Counted from the first letter of the stretch, positions 1 through 13,828 are shown. The stretch: 64,000 bases of DNA from Cannabis sativa (GCF_029168945.1 NC_083604.1:41473686-41537685), one strand, 5' to 3'. The notes: generated by a model not told the origin, from the sequence alone. A program made the numbers and translations.

Positions 1-406
1 TGACTTTGGAGAAGTGTAATAACCTATCTGAAGTCTCTTAGTCTACCAGAAAGAGACTGAATGTTAAAGTTGCAGGAAACGTACTTATTCAGTCTAAGGA
101 AAGTTCTATACATTTGTGGCACCGTTCCAACTTGCCTTTTACTAGTGTTACTTCCTGAATAACCAAGAAGTAGTTGCCAAAAGTATAGAATCCAGTATCC
201 CAAGAGAGTAGACATACAGAGAGGAATTTCACGTTATCAAGGATTTTGTGATTAAGGAAGAGTAATGGTGGAGAAGAGGTTGTGTTTAATTCAACCTGTC
301 AGATCCTATTACGAGGAGTTTACTACTATTACACTTGATTTGTATATCAAGGTGTTGAGATTATTTGAAATGCACATTTTGTTTTATATTAGTGCAAGTG
401 GGAGTT
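1..406 (+). mobile_element. 3' end of the internal region of a Ty1/copia element (element A)
   Basis: This stretch leads directly into an LTR at 407. Just before it is a purine-rich tract (391-404, agtgcaagtgggag), which is the polypurine tract position of plant copia elements. The same stretch occurs inverted at 2264-2665, next to decayed copia reverse transcriptase/RNase H sequence, so 1-406 should be the segment after RNase H. No open reading frame survives. The rest of element A lies left of the window. Confidence 0.75.
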
Positions 407-2263
407 TGTTGGGTTTTATGCCCTAAATAAAACTCATTTCAATATAATCAGATTTACTTATTAATAAAGATCAGAAATAACATTTTATGTTGCATGGTTC
501 ACATGATTTATTTTATGATTATATATATAATGTATGAATTCTATTTAAGTCCAGAACATATAAATTTGTTAAAGATTATAGTGTTGTCAGCACAGTGGAA
601 TATTATCTTAATTATATGTTCGAAAGTTTATTCCCTAATTTATCAGAACACTTGATTTAGACTGACATGGTATAATCAGCGATAGGTATTCTTACTCCTT
701 GGAAAAAGTGTTATGTCCTTTCCAGGACATTGGCAAAGTTTACCAGTATCGGATGTATGGAGTATACATCGAAAGGGACCGATATTGAACTTTGATTAGA
801 TATATTATAATTTACCGTAATATTTATTCAATTCAATATCACCTGTTGATCCTAGATCAAATGATCTCAATCCTGATATGATTAGGTTCAATCTCAAGAG
901 TGTTATTCGTGTTCTTTGATTTGTTAGTTAAGCCTACTTTTGGGTCAGGGTGATACGTACATTTTGGGAACACGGTAGTGCAATTGAGTGGGAGTGCTAA
1001 CATAAATATGGAATCTATAGCTTCTATCTGGCGAATAGAAAGTAAAGGATGATTTCCTTCGAGCTTAACCAAACAAAAATAAATGGTGGAGTACTCATTT
1101 CACTTAGCTGAAATATCATTTATACAGGGTTAAATGTTTTAAGGATAAAATACATTGTAGGGTGTTACGGTAATTTAATCCCTTTACAGTGTAAATCATC
1201 TATATAGAGGATCATTGATCACATTAGGATTATAACAATGGATAACTAATGACGTATCTATATCGTGGAACATATAGAGCGTTCTATATGACTGAGAGTG
1301 CAATTCCAAGTTCTAAGAGTGGATTCAATAAGGAATTAATAAGTTAGGGAATTTACTTGATAAATTCGGTTCGCCTTATTGGAAGCTCGGTTATATAGAC
1401 CCATGGTCCCCATACTAGTTGAGACCATACTGCTTGTAAAACTCAGTTAATTGATTTTAATTAATCAATTATAATTCTAAAAGTTAGACTATGTCTACTT
1501 TATGAATTTTCACTAAGCAAGGGCGAAATTGTAAAGAAAAGAGATTCTAGGATTATTTATTAATCAAGATACTTTATATGTCTAAATTAATAAATATATT
1601 AAACGGCAATGTTATTTAATAATTATTCTTAAGTTATTAAATAATTAGAATCGACATTTGAATGGTTAAATTGGGAAATTGGCATTTTTGACAAAATGGG
1701 AATGAAAAATAACAAAATGGGAAAGTTGCAAAGTGAGGCCCAATTTCCTTATATGGGCCGCCCACTGTGCATAGGCTTTTACCATTTTATTTTTTCATTA
1801 TGTTAATGCCATACAATTCTAACCTAAACCTAGAGGGTATTCTATAAATAGAAAGTGTTGGCTTCAGGAAACTCATGACTTGCACATTTGTTTCTTTCAG
1901 AAAAAGCTATGCGCCACTTTCTCTCTCTTTTCTTCTCTTCTCTAAAATTTCGAAAAATTCCTTGAGTGATAGAGTAGTGCCCACACACATCAAGTGGTAC
2001 CTCAATCATAGTATGTAAGACTGTGGAAAATCACCAACAAGAAGGAGAGAAAGAGATCCAGATTCAGATCTTGATTATGCTCTGCTACAGAAAGGAATCT
2101 AGGGCTAGAGATCTGAATGGAAGGAGTCATAATATTCCGCTGCACCCAATGTAAGGTTTTCTTAAACTCTTATGTGTTTATTTCATTGTTTTAGAATTCA
2201 TATTAGGATGTTAATAAAACATACTTGGTAGTAAATCTAGATCCTGGTAAAATATTTCCAACA
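407..2263 (+). mobile_element. 3' LTR of copia element A (1857 bp)
   Basis: The LTR starts TGTTGGG and ends TTTCCAACA, with the short inverted termini TGTTGG/CCAACA. It is related over its full length to the inverted copies at 8268-10155 and 10428-12295, which fixes both borders. A polypurine tract lies directly upstream and no primer binding site lies downstream, so it is a 3' LTR rather than a 5' LTR. The sequence to the right is another copia element in inverted orientation. Confidence 0.85.
1843..1850 (+). promoter_or_regulatory. TATA box of the copia LTR
   Basis: TATAAATA occurs once in the expected part of the LTR. It is conserved in the two inverted sister LTRs (for example near 8715-8722 on the minus strand). 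It is followed by a CT-rich leader, as expected around the U3/R border. Confidence 0.55.
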
Positions 2264-2739
2264 CACCCACTTGCACTAATATAAAACAAAAAGTGCATTT
2301 CAAATAATCTCAACACCTTGATATACAAATCAAGTGTAGTAGTAGTATACTCCCCGTAATAGGATCTGACAGGTTGAATTAAACACAACCTTTTCTCCAC
2401 CATTATGTTTCCTTAATCACAAAAACTTTGATAATGTGAAATTCCTCTCTATATGTCTACTCTCTTGGGATACTGGATTCTATACTTTTGGCAACTACTT
2501 TTTGGTTAATCAGGAAGTAACACTAGTAGTTAAGAAATGTTGGAACGGTGCCAAAAATGTATAGAACTTTCCTTAGACTGAATAAGTACCTTTCCTGCAA
2601 CTTTAACATTCAGTCTCTCTCTGGTAGACTTAGAGACTTCAGATAGGTTTTTACACTTCTCCAAAATCACTACTCCACCCCCAGAGTAATCACCATCTTA
2701 TCAGCAGACTTTCTAGCACTAAGGCAAGTCTAGAAATCT

Positions 2740-2945
2740 GATGTGGTGTAGTCTAAGAGTACTAAATACACCCTTATCGACTACCATATAGTTCCTCTTC
2801 TTGATCTTAAGATTTACTTAATTGTCTTCCAATGTTCCTTTCTTGGATTAATATGATATCTACTCATTACTCCCACTCAACAGCTGGTGTCTGGTCTAAG
2901 GCATACTAAAGCATATCTGAGACCTCTCACTGTTGATTAAAGGCA
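2740..2945 (-). pseudogene. Remnant of copia reverse transcriptase/RNase H
   Basis: On the minus strand the translation around 2880-2935 gives pieces like ALVCLRPD, and 2826-2870 gives VMSRYHINPRKEHWK. These match the conserved copia block around CTRPD followed by SRYQSNPG..HW. Stops and frame changes break the frame on both sides, so no protein is made. This block sets the element as Ty1/copia and gives its direction. Confidence 0.7.
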
Positions 2946-4699
2946 TTCTTTCATGGTTTTATCTTTTCTGGAATAGTTGAGACTTTTCCTTAGATAAATA
3001 AAATCTATGTCTAGAAGTTGAGAAACTTTTATAGATTTCCATTAGAAAAGAAAATGCTTCAGCATCTTACTAAAGTAAGTTGCTTGCATTAGAGTAAGTA
3101 ATTACCAGGTATACCACAAGCCATAGATTTAGATAAACTCAAACCTATAAAACTAGGAACAGGAAGTTTTGTTAAGTCCATTGAATAAACCTACAAACGA
3201 AAATTTCCTTTATTGTCCTTGTAATAGAAAACTTTAGGTTACTCCATGTGAATGGATTAAACAATAGTTTTCTTGGCTTTTCTTCTTAGTTTCTTATTTT
3301 GACAATCCATTACTTGTTTAAACTCACAATAGATTTTAATCACTAGTGTCTTCCAAGTCATAAGAAGGTGAGTTCCTAGAAACCCTCCCACTACGACAAG
3401 GTACCGTGAATTATGTCTAAGAAAACTAAATGGTATTGACCTCTTCGGTTGTGTTAAGACAACAGAGGCAGTGGGATCACCATATGTAGAATAAGATGAT
3501 AGAACACTTTTGGAATCAAGAAAAAATATCTCCTTTATTTGCTACTTTATTTTCAGACTTAGTCATTTTCTTAGAAAAATAGTATTTGTTTAAACAAACA
3601 CTTTCTTATCTAATGACTATGGGATGGTCCACCCCTAATCACTTAGAATAGCTAACAAACATGCAAACCATGGTTAACAGTTCTAGCTTTTCTTTAGATT
3701 TCGATTAGGTCATCCATGAATCTAGTAATGGTTTACACTAAGTACCCAACCATTGCATCATTCTAAAATTGTATTCCCATAGAAGGACTTAGGCAACGAC
3801 TAGTAACTAATCATCAATATGCAAATTGAATTTCTAGGGAGGTAAGTTTGGATATAATTCAAAAATCAACTTAATGATGTTTGAACTGCATATCTACTAA
3901 CTATTTCTCCACCCCTATCAGTTCGCAAGATCTTTAACCACTTACCTTATTGGTTTTTCATCATTGCTAGAAATTCATGAAATTTTTCAAACATTTCAAA
4001 TTTGTTTTGCATAAGGTAAAATCTAGAGTGATCGTTTTTAAGAATATAACGAAAAACTCATATCCACCCCTGAATGTACATCCATCTGCGAATGAGATAA
4101 TTATACTTTCAGTGGATATAGGTATATTGTCTCTTCGCAAAGAACGATCTCGTCAAAACCACTATGAACAAGATACAAATGACACAGATTTATCAGAATG
4201 TGGTTGTAGTCTTTTTTATGACTTAGGTTTAGTTACATTAAAGAGTTCTTAGAATAGTGCAAGTGGATCCTGGTCACAGATTACTAAACTCATATTCCAT
4301 ACTAACATACAGTTTGAATCCATTGATAGAAGATGGATATTAATCACTTGTGAAAGTGTAACTGTATTGTATTCTGGAAATATAAATATAAGAAATTTCT
4401 GTTTGGAATCTAAAGTTAAAGTCAAAGACTTTTATAGCAAATATAATGAGTAATTCTTTCTTGGGCCACCACTACTAATTTAACTCTAAGTCTGATTTGC
4501 CCATATAAGTAGGAGATTTCTAAGATTGAGGATTTATATCAATTCAGGATAGAATTTTGGGAATATAATCAAATGTGTCATTCAATTTCTTAAGAGAAAA
4601 TATAAAATGACATTATATGATTTATAAACCATTCATCCAATGATATATTACTGAGCTTATTCGAAATGAATAAGGTAAGAGGAATTAGGATAATTTTGT

Positions 4700-5455
4700 A
4701 TTTAAATAAGAATCCAACGATGCTCCGATTAGCGAGAGTCAAAGTTATTCTTATTTATATAATCTTCTTGTTTCGTATTGTAAATACTAGTCTAAGGTGT
4801 CATCAATTGATGAACAGCTAGATGTTGCATTTACAATATTTATCTTTCGAGATCTAACACTATTATGTTTGTCTAATGGTTGACAATCCATTAGGAATTT
4901 GTAACATTAGACCAACAAACCAAGTTAGACCAACAATGAAGATTCGAAATTAAACTACAATTAATAACAGAAAATAACATGGTTCAATATAAATTCACAC
5001 ACAATTCAGAAATTATTAAACAAACAGCAAGTAGGAATGACAATCGAAAATACTAAAACATACAATCCTAAATAATTCCCAAGGTCTTCAACAAACTGAT
5101 ATTAGTGTCCCGTTTAGGCGAGAGTCAGTGATACCATCCATTGAATAGAGTTGTCAGCTCATCTAAAATGACAAACATTATAGCAACCTTTTATTCGATC
5201 AAGATTAGAATTCAACGTTGTCCCGTTTAGGCGAGAGTCAAGGCTATTCTATCTTATGAGCTTCCACCATTGTTTCATACTTTTGTAAGTCTTATATTGT
5301 CGCCACCATTAGGGTGATCATTACAAATATAAAACACTTACAAAAATACTTATCTTTCGAGATTCTACGGCGCTAACTTGCTAATGAACGTTCCTCCATT
5401 AGGGAGGATTACTCACTAAAACAATAGCTATGTAAAACCAACAATGGAGATCGAA
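4700..5455. repeat. Diverged tandem repeat inside copia element B
   Basis: Two copies of about 250 bp (roughly 4710-4960 and 5210-5455) share an ordered set of words: gcgagagtcaa, ttatctttcgaga, and accaacaatg(a/g)agat. A partial third copy starts near 5100 (cccgtttaggcgagagtc). Copies are strongly diverged. I see no coding content. Confidence 0.5.
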
Positions 5456-8040
5456 TGTCCTAATAATAATAAAATTCATTATTTAAAATGTATTTTCTTC
5501 TAATATTTATTTTAATCAATTTATTTTAAATATATATTTATTTAATTAAAATTTCCAATTTAGAATGAAAAATTCTAAATATAAATTTTAATTTAATATT
5601 TATAAAATTATACTTAGATGGATATGAAAATAAAATGAATTATTTCCATCTTAGTAATAATTTCCAATAAATATTTAGAAAGTTATTTAATTTAAGTTAT
5701 ATCAAAATTAATTTAAATTAATTTACAACTCAAATTTAATTTTCTATAAATATATATGTCATTTCGAAAAATTGCAGTATATAAGAATACAATTTTCAAA
5801 ATTTCTATTAAAATAAAATAAAATAAATTATTACTAGAAAAATACTTCAAGTAAAAATAATATCTATCTAGATTTAATTATAATATATTTTAGTTCATTA
5901 ATCAATAAATGAAAAAATCATCGATTTAAGTTGGTTCAAAAATTAATTAAAATAATTAATTTACAACTTTAATCTATTTTCAAGAAAAATTCAAAAATAT
6001 CTTGCATAATTAAATGCAATTTTGAAAATTGATTAATAAAAAATATATTTTGAAAATTATTCAAATTTAAGCTGTTATGAAATTTTAAAGAAAATTTCCA
6101 ATTTAAAATAATTCTCTATTTTAATTAAATAACATGAAAATAATAATATTTAAGTATCATGATGAAAATCAACTTAGATATTTAAATTTTCAATTTAATT
6201 AAATGTATTAAATTCAAGAAATAAATAATTAAGTATAGAGGAGACTTAATTATTAATTCTAGTTTAATACTAGGAAAATATACTTAACTTAAATTGTACC
6301 AAAATTAATTATTAAACAATTAATTTTACAATCTAAAATATTTTCCTAATTTAATATTAGAAAATAACTAGTTCTAGAAATAACTATCTAGAATATATTT
6401 CAATAACTAAGTGTTTTTCTAAAATTTGAAAAAGTATCTAATTTAAGTTGTTATAGAAAAAAAAAAATCTAAAATATCTAACTTAAATATTTTTCAAATA
6501 AAATTTAATTAAATATTAAAATTAAGTTGTAACCACCTAATTTTAAAAATATTCCATTTTTAAGTTGATGTATATTTAAAAAATATCAACTTAAAAAAAT
6601 ATCTTAAGAATCTTCAATAACCAATTCCTAGAATTTTTCAACTTAATTTTGAAATTCAAAAGATATTCAAATTTAAGTTGATAGATAAAATTAGTTAGAA
6701 ATAACTAATTTACAACTTAAATAGGAATATTTAATGAAATAATTAAAATAAGCTTCTGAAAGAATCTAGTTAGTTATAATTCTATATTTAATTAAATACA
6801 AGAAACATACAATAGTTTATCTAGAAATTAATTCATTAAACTAAGTGTATTTTTCTTAAATTAATTTAAAAAAAAAACTTTGAAATTAATTATGTTGCTA
6901 ATCAATTTTATTAGGTTAAACTAATTTAATTAACCTAGCACAGTTATCCAAATCAGGCAAATTGGCCTTCACAATTGGGGTAATTCATGTGAGGGGGAGC
7001 TGGGTTCAGTATGTCGTACCCACTTCTATTGGCCCCAACTCTCACAGCCCAAAAGAGAGGAATTTAATCTTAAAATGAACAACTATTATTAATTGAATAG
7101 GTCCAAAAACTAAATGGGCCTAAATAAAATCTATCATGGTGTGACATTTTATTTAGCAACAACATATATGCATCTAAACATAAAGTAAACATATAGGCTC
7201 ACACAGGCACACAGATTTGGATGGATCCTATCATGTTACTAGGTCATACACAGATGAAAGAAAAATGCAAAATTTACCTGTTACAAATTATTTACTTGAC
7301 CTATTGACAATTGAACCATGGGTTAAAATCAGATCATTGGATCTTTCAACAAGTTAACCATGGCTATTTAGATCAACCAATAATAGGTTTTAGAAAACTT
7401 ACAAACAAGCTAAAACACATACTCCTGCAACAAGTTGAATTGGATAATTGGATGTAGGATTTATTTAATTTTAAATTAATTAATTAAAAAAAATCGAAAC
7501 TAATAATAAATAATCAAAAATATTTTTTTTTAGTTTTTTTAAAATAATTAAATAAAAAATTTAAAATTAAAACCTACAATTTTGAAAAATTAGGTTTCAA
7601 CTAACCTAAATATCATTTCAAAATTTTTTTGCTAACCATCTTTTAAATTTCATGTTATTTTATAAATTAAATATTTAATAAAATAAAAAATTGATAATTA
7701 AATATCCTTTTCTGATTTTATAATTTAATTTAAATAAAAATAACAAAATTTAAAAGTTAGCAAAATATCTTATATCTATTCAAAATATCATGATTATAGT
7801 TATCTTATTTTAAATTTAAATAAGGTCAAATAATTTAAAAAAAAAATAGAATAATAAAAAAAATTAATATCTGACCTTAAAATTTTAAAATAAGATAAAA
7901 TAACCAAAATTTAAAAATAAGATAGATAATTAAGCAAAAAAGATAGATATTTACCTATTTTCAAGTTCAAATTACACTAATATCATAAATTAATTTTAAA
8001 AAATCCAATTAATTTAATTCTGATAATTAGAATTGAAATA
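5456..8040. other. AT-rich non-coding part of copia element B
   Basis: This stretch consists of A/T-dominated simple sequence with many short runs and no frames that look coding. A less AT-rich island at 6940-7260 may be remnant element sequence. I recognise no gene. Confidence 0.5.
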
Positions 8041-8267
8041 GGAATAGTAAATATCTAAATACAAAACTACACAAAAAATCGGAAGTTAATTCCATGAAAT
8101 AGCATGAAAAATCGAAGAAAAACGAAAAAAATTGTGAGCTGTACAGATGGCTTGCAAAGCACACCATCCAGGTGCACATCCTTAGGCGCAAGAGGCTGCT
8201 TGGGTGCACAAAAGGTGCTGTCAGTAGCATCCCGCGCGCACAAGGGTGCGTCACCACCCCAGATTTT

Positions 8268-10155
8268 TGTTGGAAATATTTTACCAGGATCTAGATTTAC
8301 TACCAAGTATGTTTCATTAACATCCTAATATGAATTCTAAAACAATGAAATAAACACATATAAAGTTTAGTAAACCTTACATTGGCTGCAGCGGAATATA
8401 ATGACTCCTTCCGTTCAAATCTCTAGCCCTTGATTCCTTTCTGTAGCAGAACATAATCAAGATCCGAACCTGGATCTTTTTCTCTCCTTCCTTTGATGTT
8501 GATTCTCCTTCTTGTTGTTTGGAATCTCCTACAGTCTTACACACTATGATTGAGATACCACTTGATGTGTGTGGACACTCACTCATTCTCTCAAGGTTCG
8601 AAATTGAAGAGAAGAAAAGAGAAGAAGAGGGTGGCGGCTATGTATAGAATAGGAGGCTCAACTTTCATCTAACAAAGTTAACAAAGTTAAGTGTGAATAA
8701 GAGCCATCACTATCTATTTATAGGTAACCACCTAGGTTTAAGTTAGAATTATTTGGCATTAAAATAATCAAAAAATAAATGATAAAAGCCTATAAGACTG
8801 GCCAGCCATGGGCTTTGGATAATGGGCCTCACTTATGCAATTTTGCTGTTTTATCATTTCTGCATCTCATTTTCTCAAAAACGCTAATTTTCAAATTCAA
8901 CCATTTAAATGCCAATTCTAATTATTTAATAACTAAAAATTAATTATTAAATAATATTGTCATTTAATATATTTATTAATTAGACATATAGAGTCTCTTA
9001 TTAACAATAAAACCTAGAATTTCTTTTCTTACAATTTTGCCCTTGCTTAGTGAAAATTCACAAAGTAAACATAGTCTAACTTTAGAATTATAATTGATTA
9101 ATCAAAATCAATTAACTGAGTCTTACAAGCAGTATGGTCTCAACTAGTATGGGGACCATGGGCCTATATAACCGAGTTTCCAATAAGTCGAACCGAATTT
9201 ACCAAGTAAATTCCCTAACTTATTAATTCCTTATTGAATCCACACTTAGAACTTGGAATTGCACTCTCAGTCATATAGAACGCTCTATATGTTCCACGAT
9301 ATAGATACGCTATTAGTTATCCATTGTCATAATCCTAATTTGATCAATGACCCTTTAATAGATGATCTACATTGAATAGGCATTAAGTTACCGTTACACC
9401 TTCAATGTATTTTATCCTTAAAACACTTAGCTCCGTATAAATGATATTTCAGCGAAGTGAAATGAGATCTCCACCATTTATCTCTGTTTAGCCAAGCTTG
9501 AAGGATATCATCGTTTCACTTCTAAATTCTTATAGAAGTTATAGACTCCATATTTATGTTAGCGCTCCCACTCAATTATACTATCATGTTCCTAAAATGT
9601 ACGTATCACCCTGACTGTTCAAAAGTAGGCTTAACTAACAAATCAAAGAACATGTATAATACTCTTGCGATCGAACCTAATCTTATCAAGATTAAGATCA
9701 TATGATCTAGGATCAACGGGTGATATTGAATTGAATAGATATTCCGGTAAATTTTAATATATCTAATTAAAGTTCAATATCGGTCCCTTCCGATGTATAC
9801 TCCATACATCCGATACTGGTAAACTTTGCCAATGCCTTGGAAAGGACATAACACTTATCCAAGGTGTAAGAATACCTATCGCTGATTATCATGTCAGTCT
9901 AAATCTAGTGAACTGACAAATCAGGGAATAAACTTTCAAACATATAATTAAGATTATATTCCACTTGCTGACAACACTATAATCATTAACAAATTCATAT
10001 GTTCTGGACTTAAATAGAATTCATACATTATGTATATATATAATCATGAAATAAATCATGTGAACCATGCAACATAAAATGTTATTTCTGATCTTTATTA
10101 ATAAGTAAATCTGATTATATTGAAATGAGTTTTATTTAGGGCACAAAATCCAACA
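8268..10155 (-). mobile_element. Solo copia LTR (1888 bp)
   Basis: An inverted copy of the 407-2263 LTR with both TGTTGG/CCAACA termini. It is flanked by a perfect 5-bp duplication ATTTT (8263-8267 and 10156-10160). There is no polypurine tract or primer binding site at either edge, so it is a solo LTR left by LTR-LTR recombination. It sits inside the leader of copia element B. Confidence 0.85.
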
Positions 10156-10408
10156 ATTTTTTTAAAACTTCAAAAAATCATAACTAATTCAAATAAAATC
10201 GAAATTAAGTTCTGTAAAAAAGTGAATTGCTTAATTTTTTTTTTCCAAACTATCCAACAAAAATAATTCCAGAAACGAAAATTCAATTATTTTTCATAAA
10301 ATTTCACAAGCATCAATCAATCATCATATAACACACAGATCAACATGAAACCATCCAAATCAACACATATCATTGTTTTAATTCATATTTCATGAAAGTA
10401 AATCAATA

Positions 10409-10427
10409 CCATGGCTCTGATACGAGT
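10409..10427 (-). other. Primer binding site of copia element B (initiator Met tRNA)
   Basis: The minus strand directly after the LTR end reads ACTCGTATCAGAGCCATGG. This contains the TATCAGAGCC core used by plant elements primed with initiator methionine tRNA. Its position makes the adjacent LTR at 10428-12295 the 5' LTR of a minus-strand element. Confidence 0.8.
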
Positions 10428-12295
10428 TGTTGGAAATATTTTACCAGGATCTAGATTTACTACCATGTATGTTTTATTAACATCCTAACATGAATTCTAA
10501 AATAATGAAATAAACACATATAAAGTTTAGGAAATCTTACATTGGGTGCAGCGGAATATAATGACTCCTTTTGTTCAGATCTCTAGCCCTTGATTCCTTT
10601 CTGTAGCAGAGCATCACCAAGATCTGAACCTGGATCTCTTTCTCTCATTCCTTTGCTGCTGATTCTCCTTCTTGTTGATTGGATTCTTCACAATCTTCCA
10701 CTCTATGATTGAGATACCACTTGATGTGTGTGGGCACTTACTCATTCACTCAAGGTTCGAAAATAGAAGAAGAAAAGAGAGGAAGAGGGTGGCGGCTATG
10801 TATAGAATAGGAGGCTCAACTTTCATCTAACAGAGTTAAGTGTGAATGTGAGCCATCACTATCTATTTATAGGTAACCACCTAAGTTTAGGTTAGAATTA
10901 TTTGGCATTAAAATAATGAAAAAATAAACGATAAAAACCATTAATTGTGGCCGGCCATGGGCTTTGGATATTGGGCCTCACTTATGCAATTTTGCTGTTT
11001 TATCATTTCTGCATCTCATTTTCTCAAAAACGCCAATTTTCCAATTCAACCATTTAAATACCAATTCTAATTATTTAATAACTAAAAATTAATTATTAAA
11101 TAATATTGTCATTTAATATTTTTATTAATTTAGACATATAAAGTCTCTTAATTAACAAATAAAACCTAGAATCTCTTTTCTTCATAATTTTGCCCTTGCT
11201 TAGTGAAAATTCATAAACTAGGCATAGTCTAACTTTAGAACTATAATTAATTAATTAAAATCAATTAACTGAGTCTTACAAGCAGTATGGTCTCAACTAG
11301 TATGGGGACCATGGGCCTATATAACCAAGTTTCCAATAAGCTGAACCGAATTTACCAAGTAAATTCCTTAACTTATTAATTCCTTATTGAATCCACACTA
11401 AGAACTTTGAATTGCACTCTCAGTCATATAGAACGCTCTATATTCCCACGATATAGATACGCTATTAATTATCCATTGTTATAATCCTAATTTGATCAAT
11501 GACCCTCTAATAAATGATCTACATTGAATAGGGACTAAATTACAGTTACACCTTCAATTTATTTTATCCTTAAAACACTTAGCTACGTATAAATGATATT
11601 TTAGCGAAGTGAAAATGAGATCTCAACCATTTATCTCTGTTTAGCCAAGCTCGAAGGATATCATCGTTTCACTTCTAAATTCCTATAGAAGTTATAGATT
11701 CCATATTTATGTTAGCGCTCCCACTCAATTATACTATCATGTTCCCAAAATATACGTATCACCCTCACCCAAAAGTAGGCTTAACTAACAAATCAAAGAA
11801 CATGTATAATATTCTTGAGATCGAACCTAACCATATCAGGATTAAGATCATTTGATCTAGGATCAACATGTGATATTGAATTGAATAGATATTACGGTAA
11901 ATTTTAACATATCTAATCAAAGTTCAATATCGGTCCCTTCCGATGTATACTCCATACAACCGATACTGGTAAACTTTGCCAATACCATGGAAAGGACATA
12001 CCACTTATCCAAGGTGTAATACCTATCGCTGATTATCATGCCAGTCTAAATCCAGTGAATTGACAAATCAGGGAATAAATTTTCGAACATATAATCAAGA
12101 TTATATTCTACTGTGCTGACAACACTATAATCATTAACAAATTCATATGTTCTGGACTTAAATAGAATTTATACATTATATATATAATCATGAAATAAAT
12201 CATGTGAACCATGCAACATAAAATATTATTTCTGATCTTTATTAGTAAATCTGATTATATTGAAATGAGTTTTATTTAGGGCACAAAACCCAACA
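10428..12295 (-). mobile_element. 5' LTR of copia element B (1868 bp)
   Basis: Full-length related copy of the other two LTRs, with intact TGTTGG/CCAACA ends and a primer binding site at its 3' border. The 5 bp outside (caatg) have no partner in the window, because the other end of the element is not visible. Confidence 0.85.
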
Positions 12296-12912
12296 CAATG
12301 CTCATATAATTTAAACTGTTGCATAAATAATTTTAATATTTTGATAAAATTTGGTTCGGGATAATTTTTTTAAATCTTTATAGATAGAACGTGGCTATCT
12401 GACGGTTTTTGTTGGTTTAATGAAATATTTTAAGAAAATAAAAATATTCTATTAAATTTAACGGTGTTAGTAGGTTTAATTTTATAAATATATATAATAT
12501 TAATATTATTTGTTTTAAGTTAATTCAACTTATACTAATTTTAAATTATTTTAAATATATGTAAATATTAATATAAATTCGAACTGAGGATGGGTTTTTG
12601 GAGTTAGCACAGCCTCGAGGGATCGCGACCCTTTGTCATTATTTATAATATTATTATTCTTTTATTATTAATTTTAATATTGAGTAGTATATTTAATTTT
12701 AATTATCTTAAATTTAATATTTATTTTTCTTACATTAAAACTTTAAATATTTTTTAAAAATAAATAAAATTAAAAAATTAATTGATTTTCTTTAATTTAT
12801 AAAATTTTAAAAATACACACAACAAAAATAAAATTAAAAATATAATTGAGTATACTTAACAATAATTTAGTATATTTATATATTTTGATCAAAATTCAAC
12901 ATTTAATTTATT
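12296..12912. other. Intergenic, AT-rich
   Basis: No gene, RNA or clear repeat seen. The stretch is dominated by A/T runs. Confidence 0.5.
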
Positions 12913-13330
12913 GGGTGATTTTTATAATGCACCCCTTTAAAAAGAATGTATTGATACACCCTTAACTTATTTCGGCATCTAGAAAAAAAATTTAGTCTAT
13001 TTTTTTTTTTCATATTCATGTACGTTATAGCTATTTAAGATATCCTACAAAATTTTGAGAAATTCAGAATAATTTACAATATAGAAAACAATGTTCAAAC
13101 AGTCGATTTTACACGCGTATAAAATAAAATAGTCACAGGTGCAACACACTATTTGAACATAGTTTTCAGCATGTTAAACTTTTCCAAATTTCTTAAAATT
13201 TTGCAGGATGTCTTAAATAGCTATAACGTACATGAATATAAAAAAAAAAACTAAAAAATTATTTTGGATACCGAAACAAATTAAGGGTGCATCAGTACAT
13301 CCCTTTTAAGGGGGTGCATTGTAGCTATAT
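12913..13330. mobile_element. Mutator-type MITE, copy 1
   Basis: About 420 bp with long terminal inverted arms. The left arm holds gggtgatttttataatgcac and the right arm ends with ggggtgcattgtag. Related over its length to copies 2 and 3. The outer right border is worn and no target duplication could be set. Confidence 0.65.
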
Positions 13331-13400
13331 TTTTTTAATTTTTAATTACTTTTTAAAATTTATTTAATTTAAAATTTGATAATTCGGTATGTTTACTAAT

Positions 13401-13818
13401 GGGTGATTTTACAATGCACCCCCTCAAAAGAGATATACTAATGCACCCTTTACTTGTTTCGGCATCCAGAAAAATTTTTTAGTCTAATTTTTTTTCATAT
13501 TCATGTATGCTATAACTATTTAAGATATCCTACAAAATTTTAAGAAATTCGGAATAATTTACAATATAGAAAATAATGTTCAAATAGTCTATTTTACCAT
13601 CGTATAAAATAAAATAGTCACGCGTGCAATACACTGGTTGAACGCAATTTTGGCGTGTCAAACTTTTTAGAATTTCTTAAAATTTTGCAGGATGTCTTAA
13701 ATAAGTATAATTTACATGACCATGAAAAAAAATTGACTAAAAAAATTATTTCGGATACTAAAACAAACAGAGATATATCGATGTATCCCTTTTAAGGAGG
13801 TGCATTATAGAATTTCCC
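13401..13818. mobile_element. Mutator-type MITE, copy 2, with perfect 9-bp target duplication
   Basis: 418 bp, starting GGGTGATTTTACAATGCACC and ending in the inverse (..AGAATTTCCC). The inverted arms extend well over 100 bp. Both flanks carry TTTACTAAT (13392-13400 and 13819-13827). A 9-bp duplication together with long inverted arms points to Mutator mobilisation. There is no coding capacity. Confidence 0.85.
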
Positions 13819-13828
13819 TTTACTAATT

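Larger units (their letters stand above)
2264..10427 (-). mobile_element. Internal region of a decayed Ty1/copia element (element B), interrupted by a solo LTR
   Basis: The element reads on the minus strand from a primer binding site (10409-10427) to a polypurine tract (2264-2277). After removing the nested solo LTR (8268-10155 and its duplicated target) about 6.3 kb remain. RT/RNase H remnants sit near 2740-2945, close to the 3' end as copia gene order requires. The rest is AT-rich with no long frames. No gag or integrase could be read, so this is an old, dead copy. Its 3' LTR is absent: the polypurine tract abuts the inverted LTR of element A. Confidence 0.7.

Noticed and set aside
3977..4252. 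91-residue plus-strand frame
   Set aside because: It is antisense to the decayed pol region of copia element B and has no recognisable domain.
8027..8328. Small frames around 8.0-8.3 kb on both strands
   Set aside because: They lie in the leader of copia element B and run into the solo LTR. No similarity to a known protein and no consistent start.
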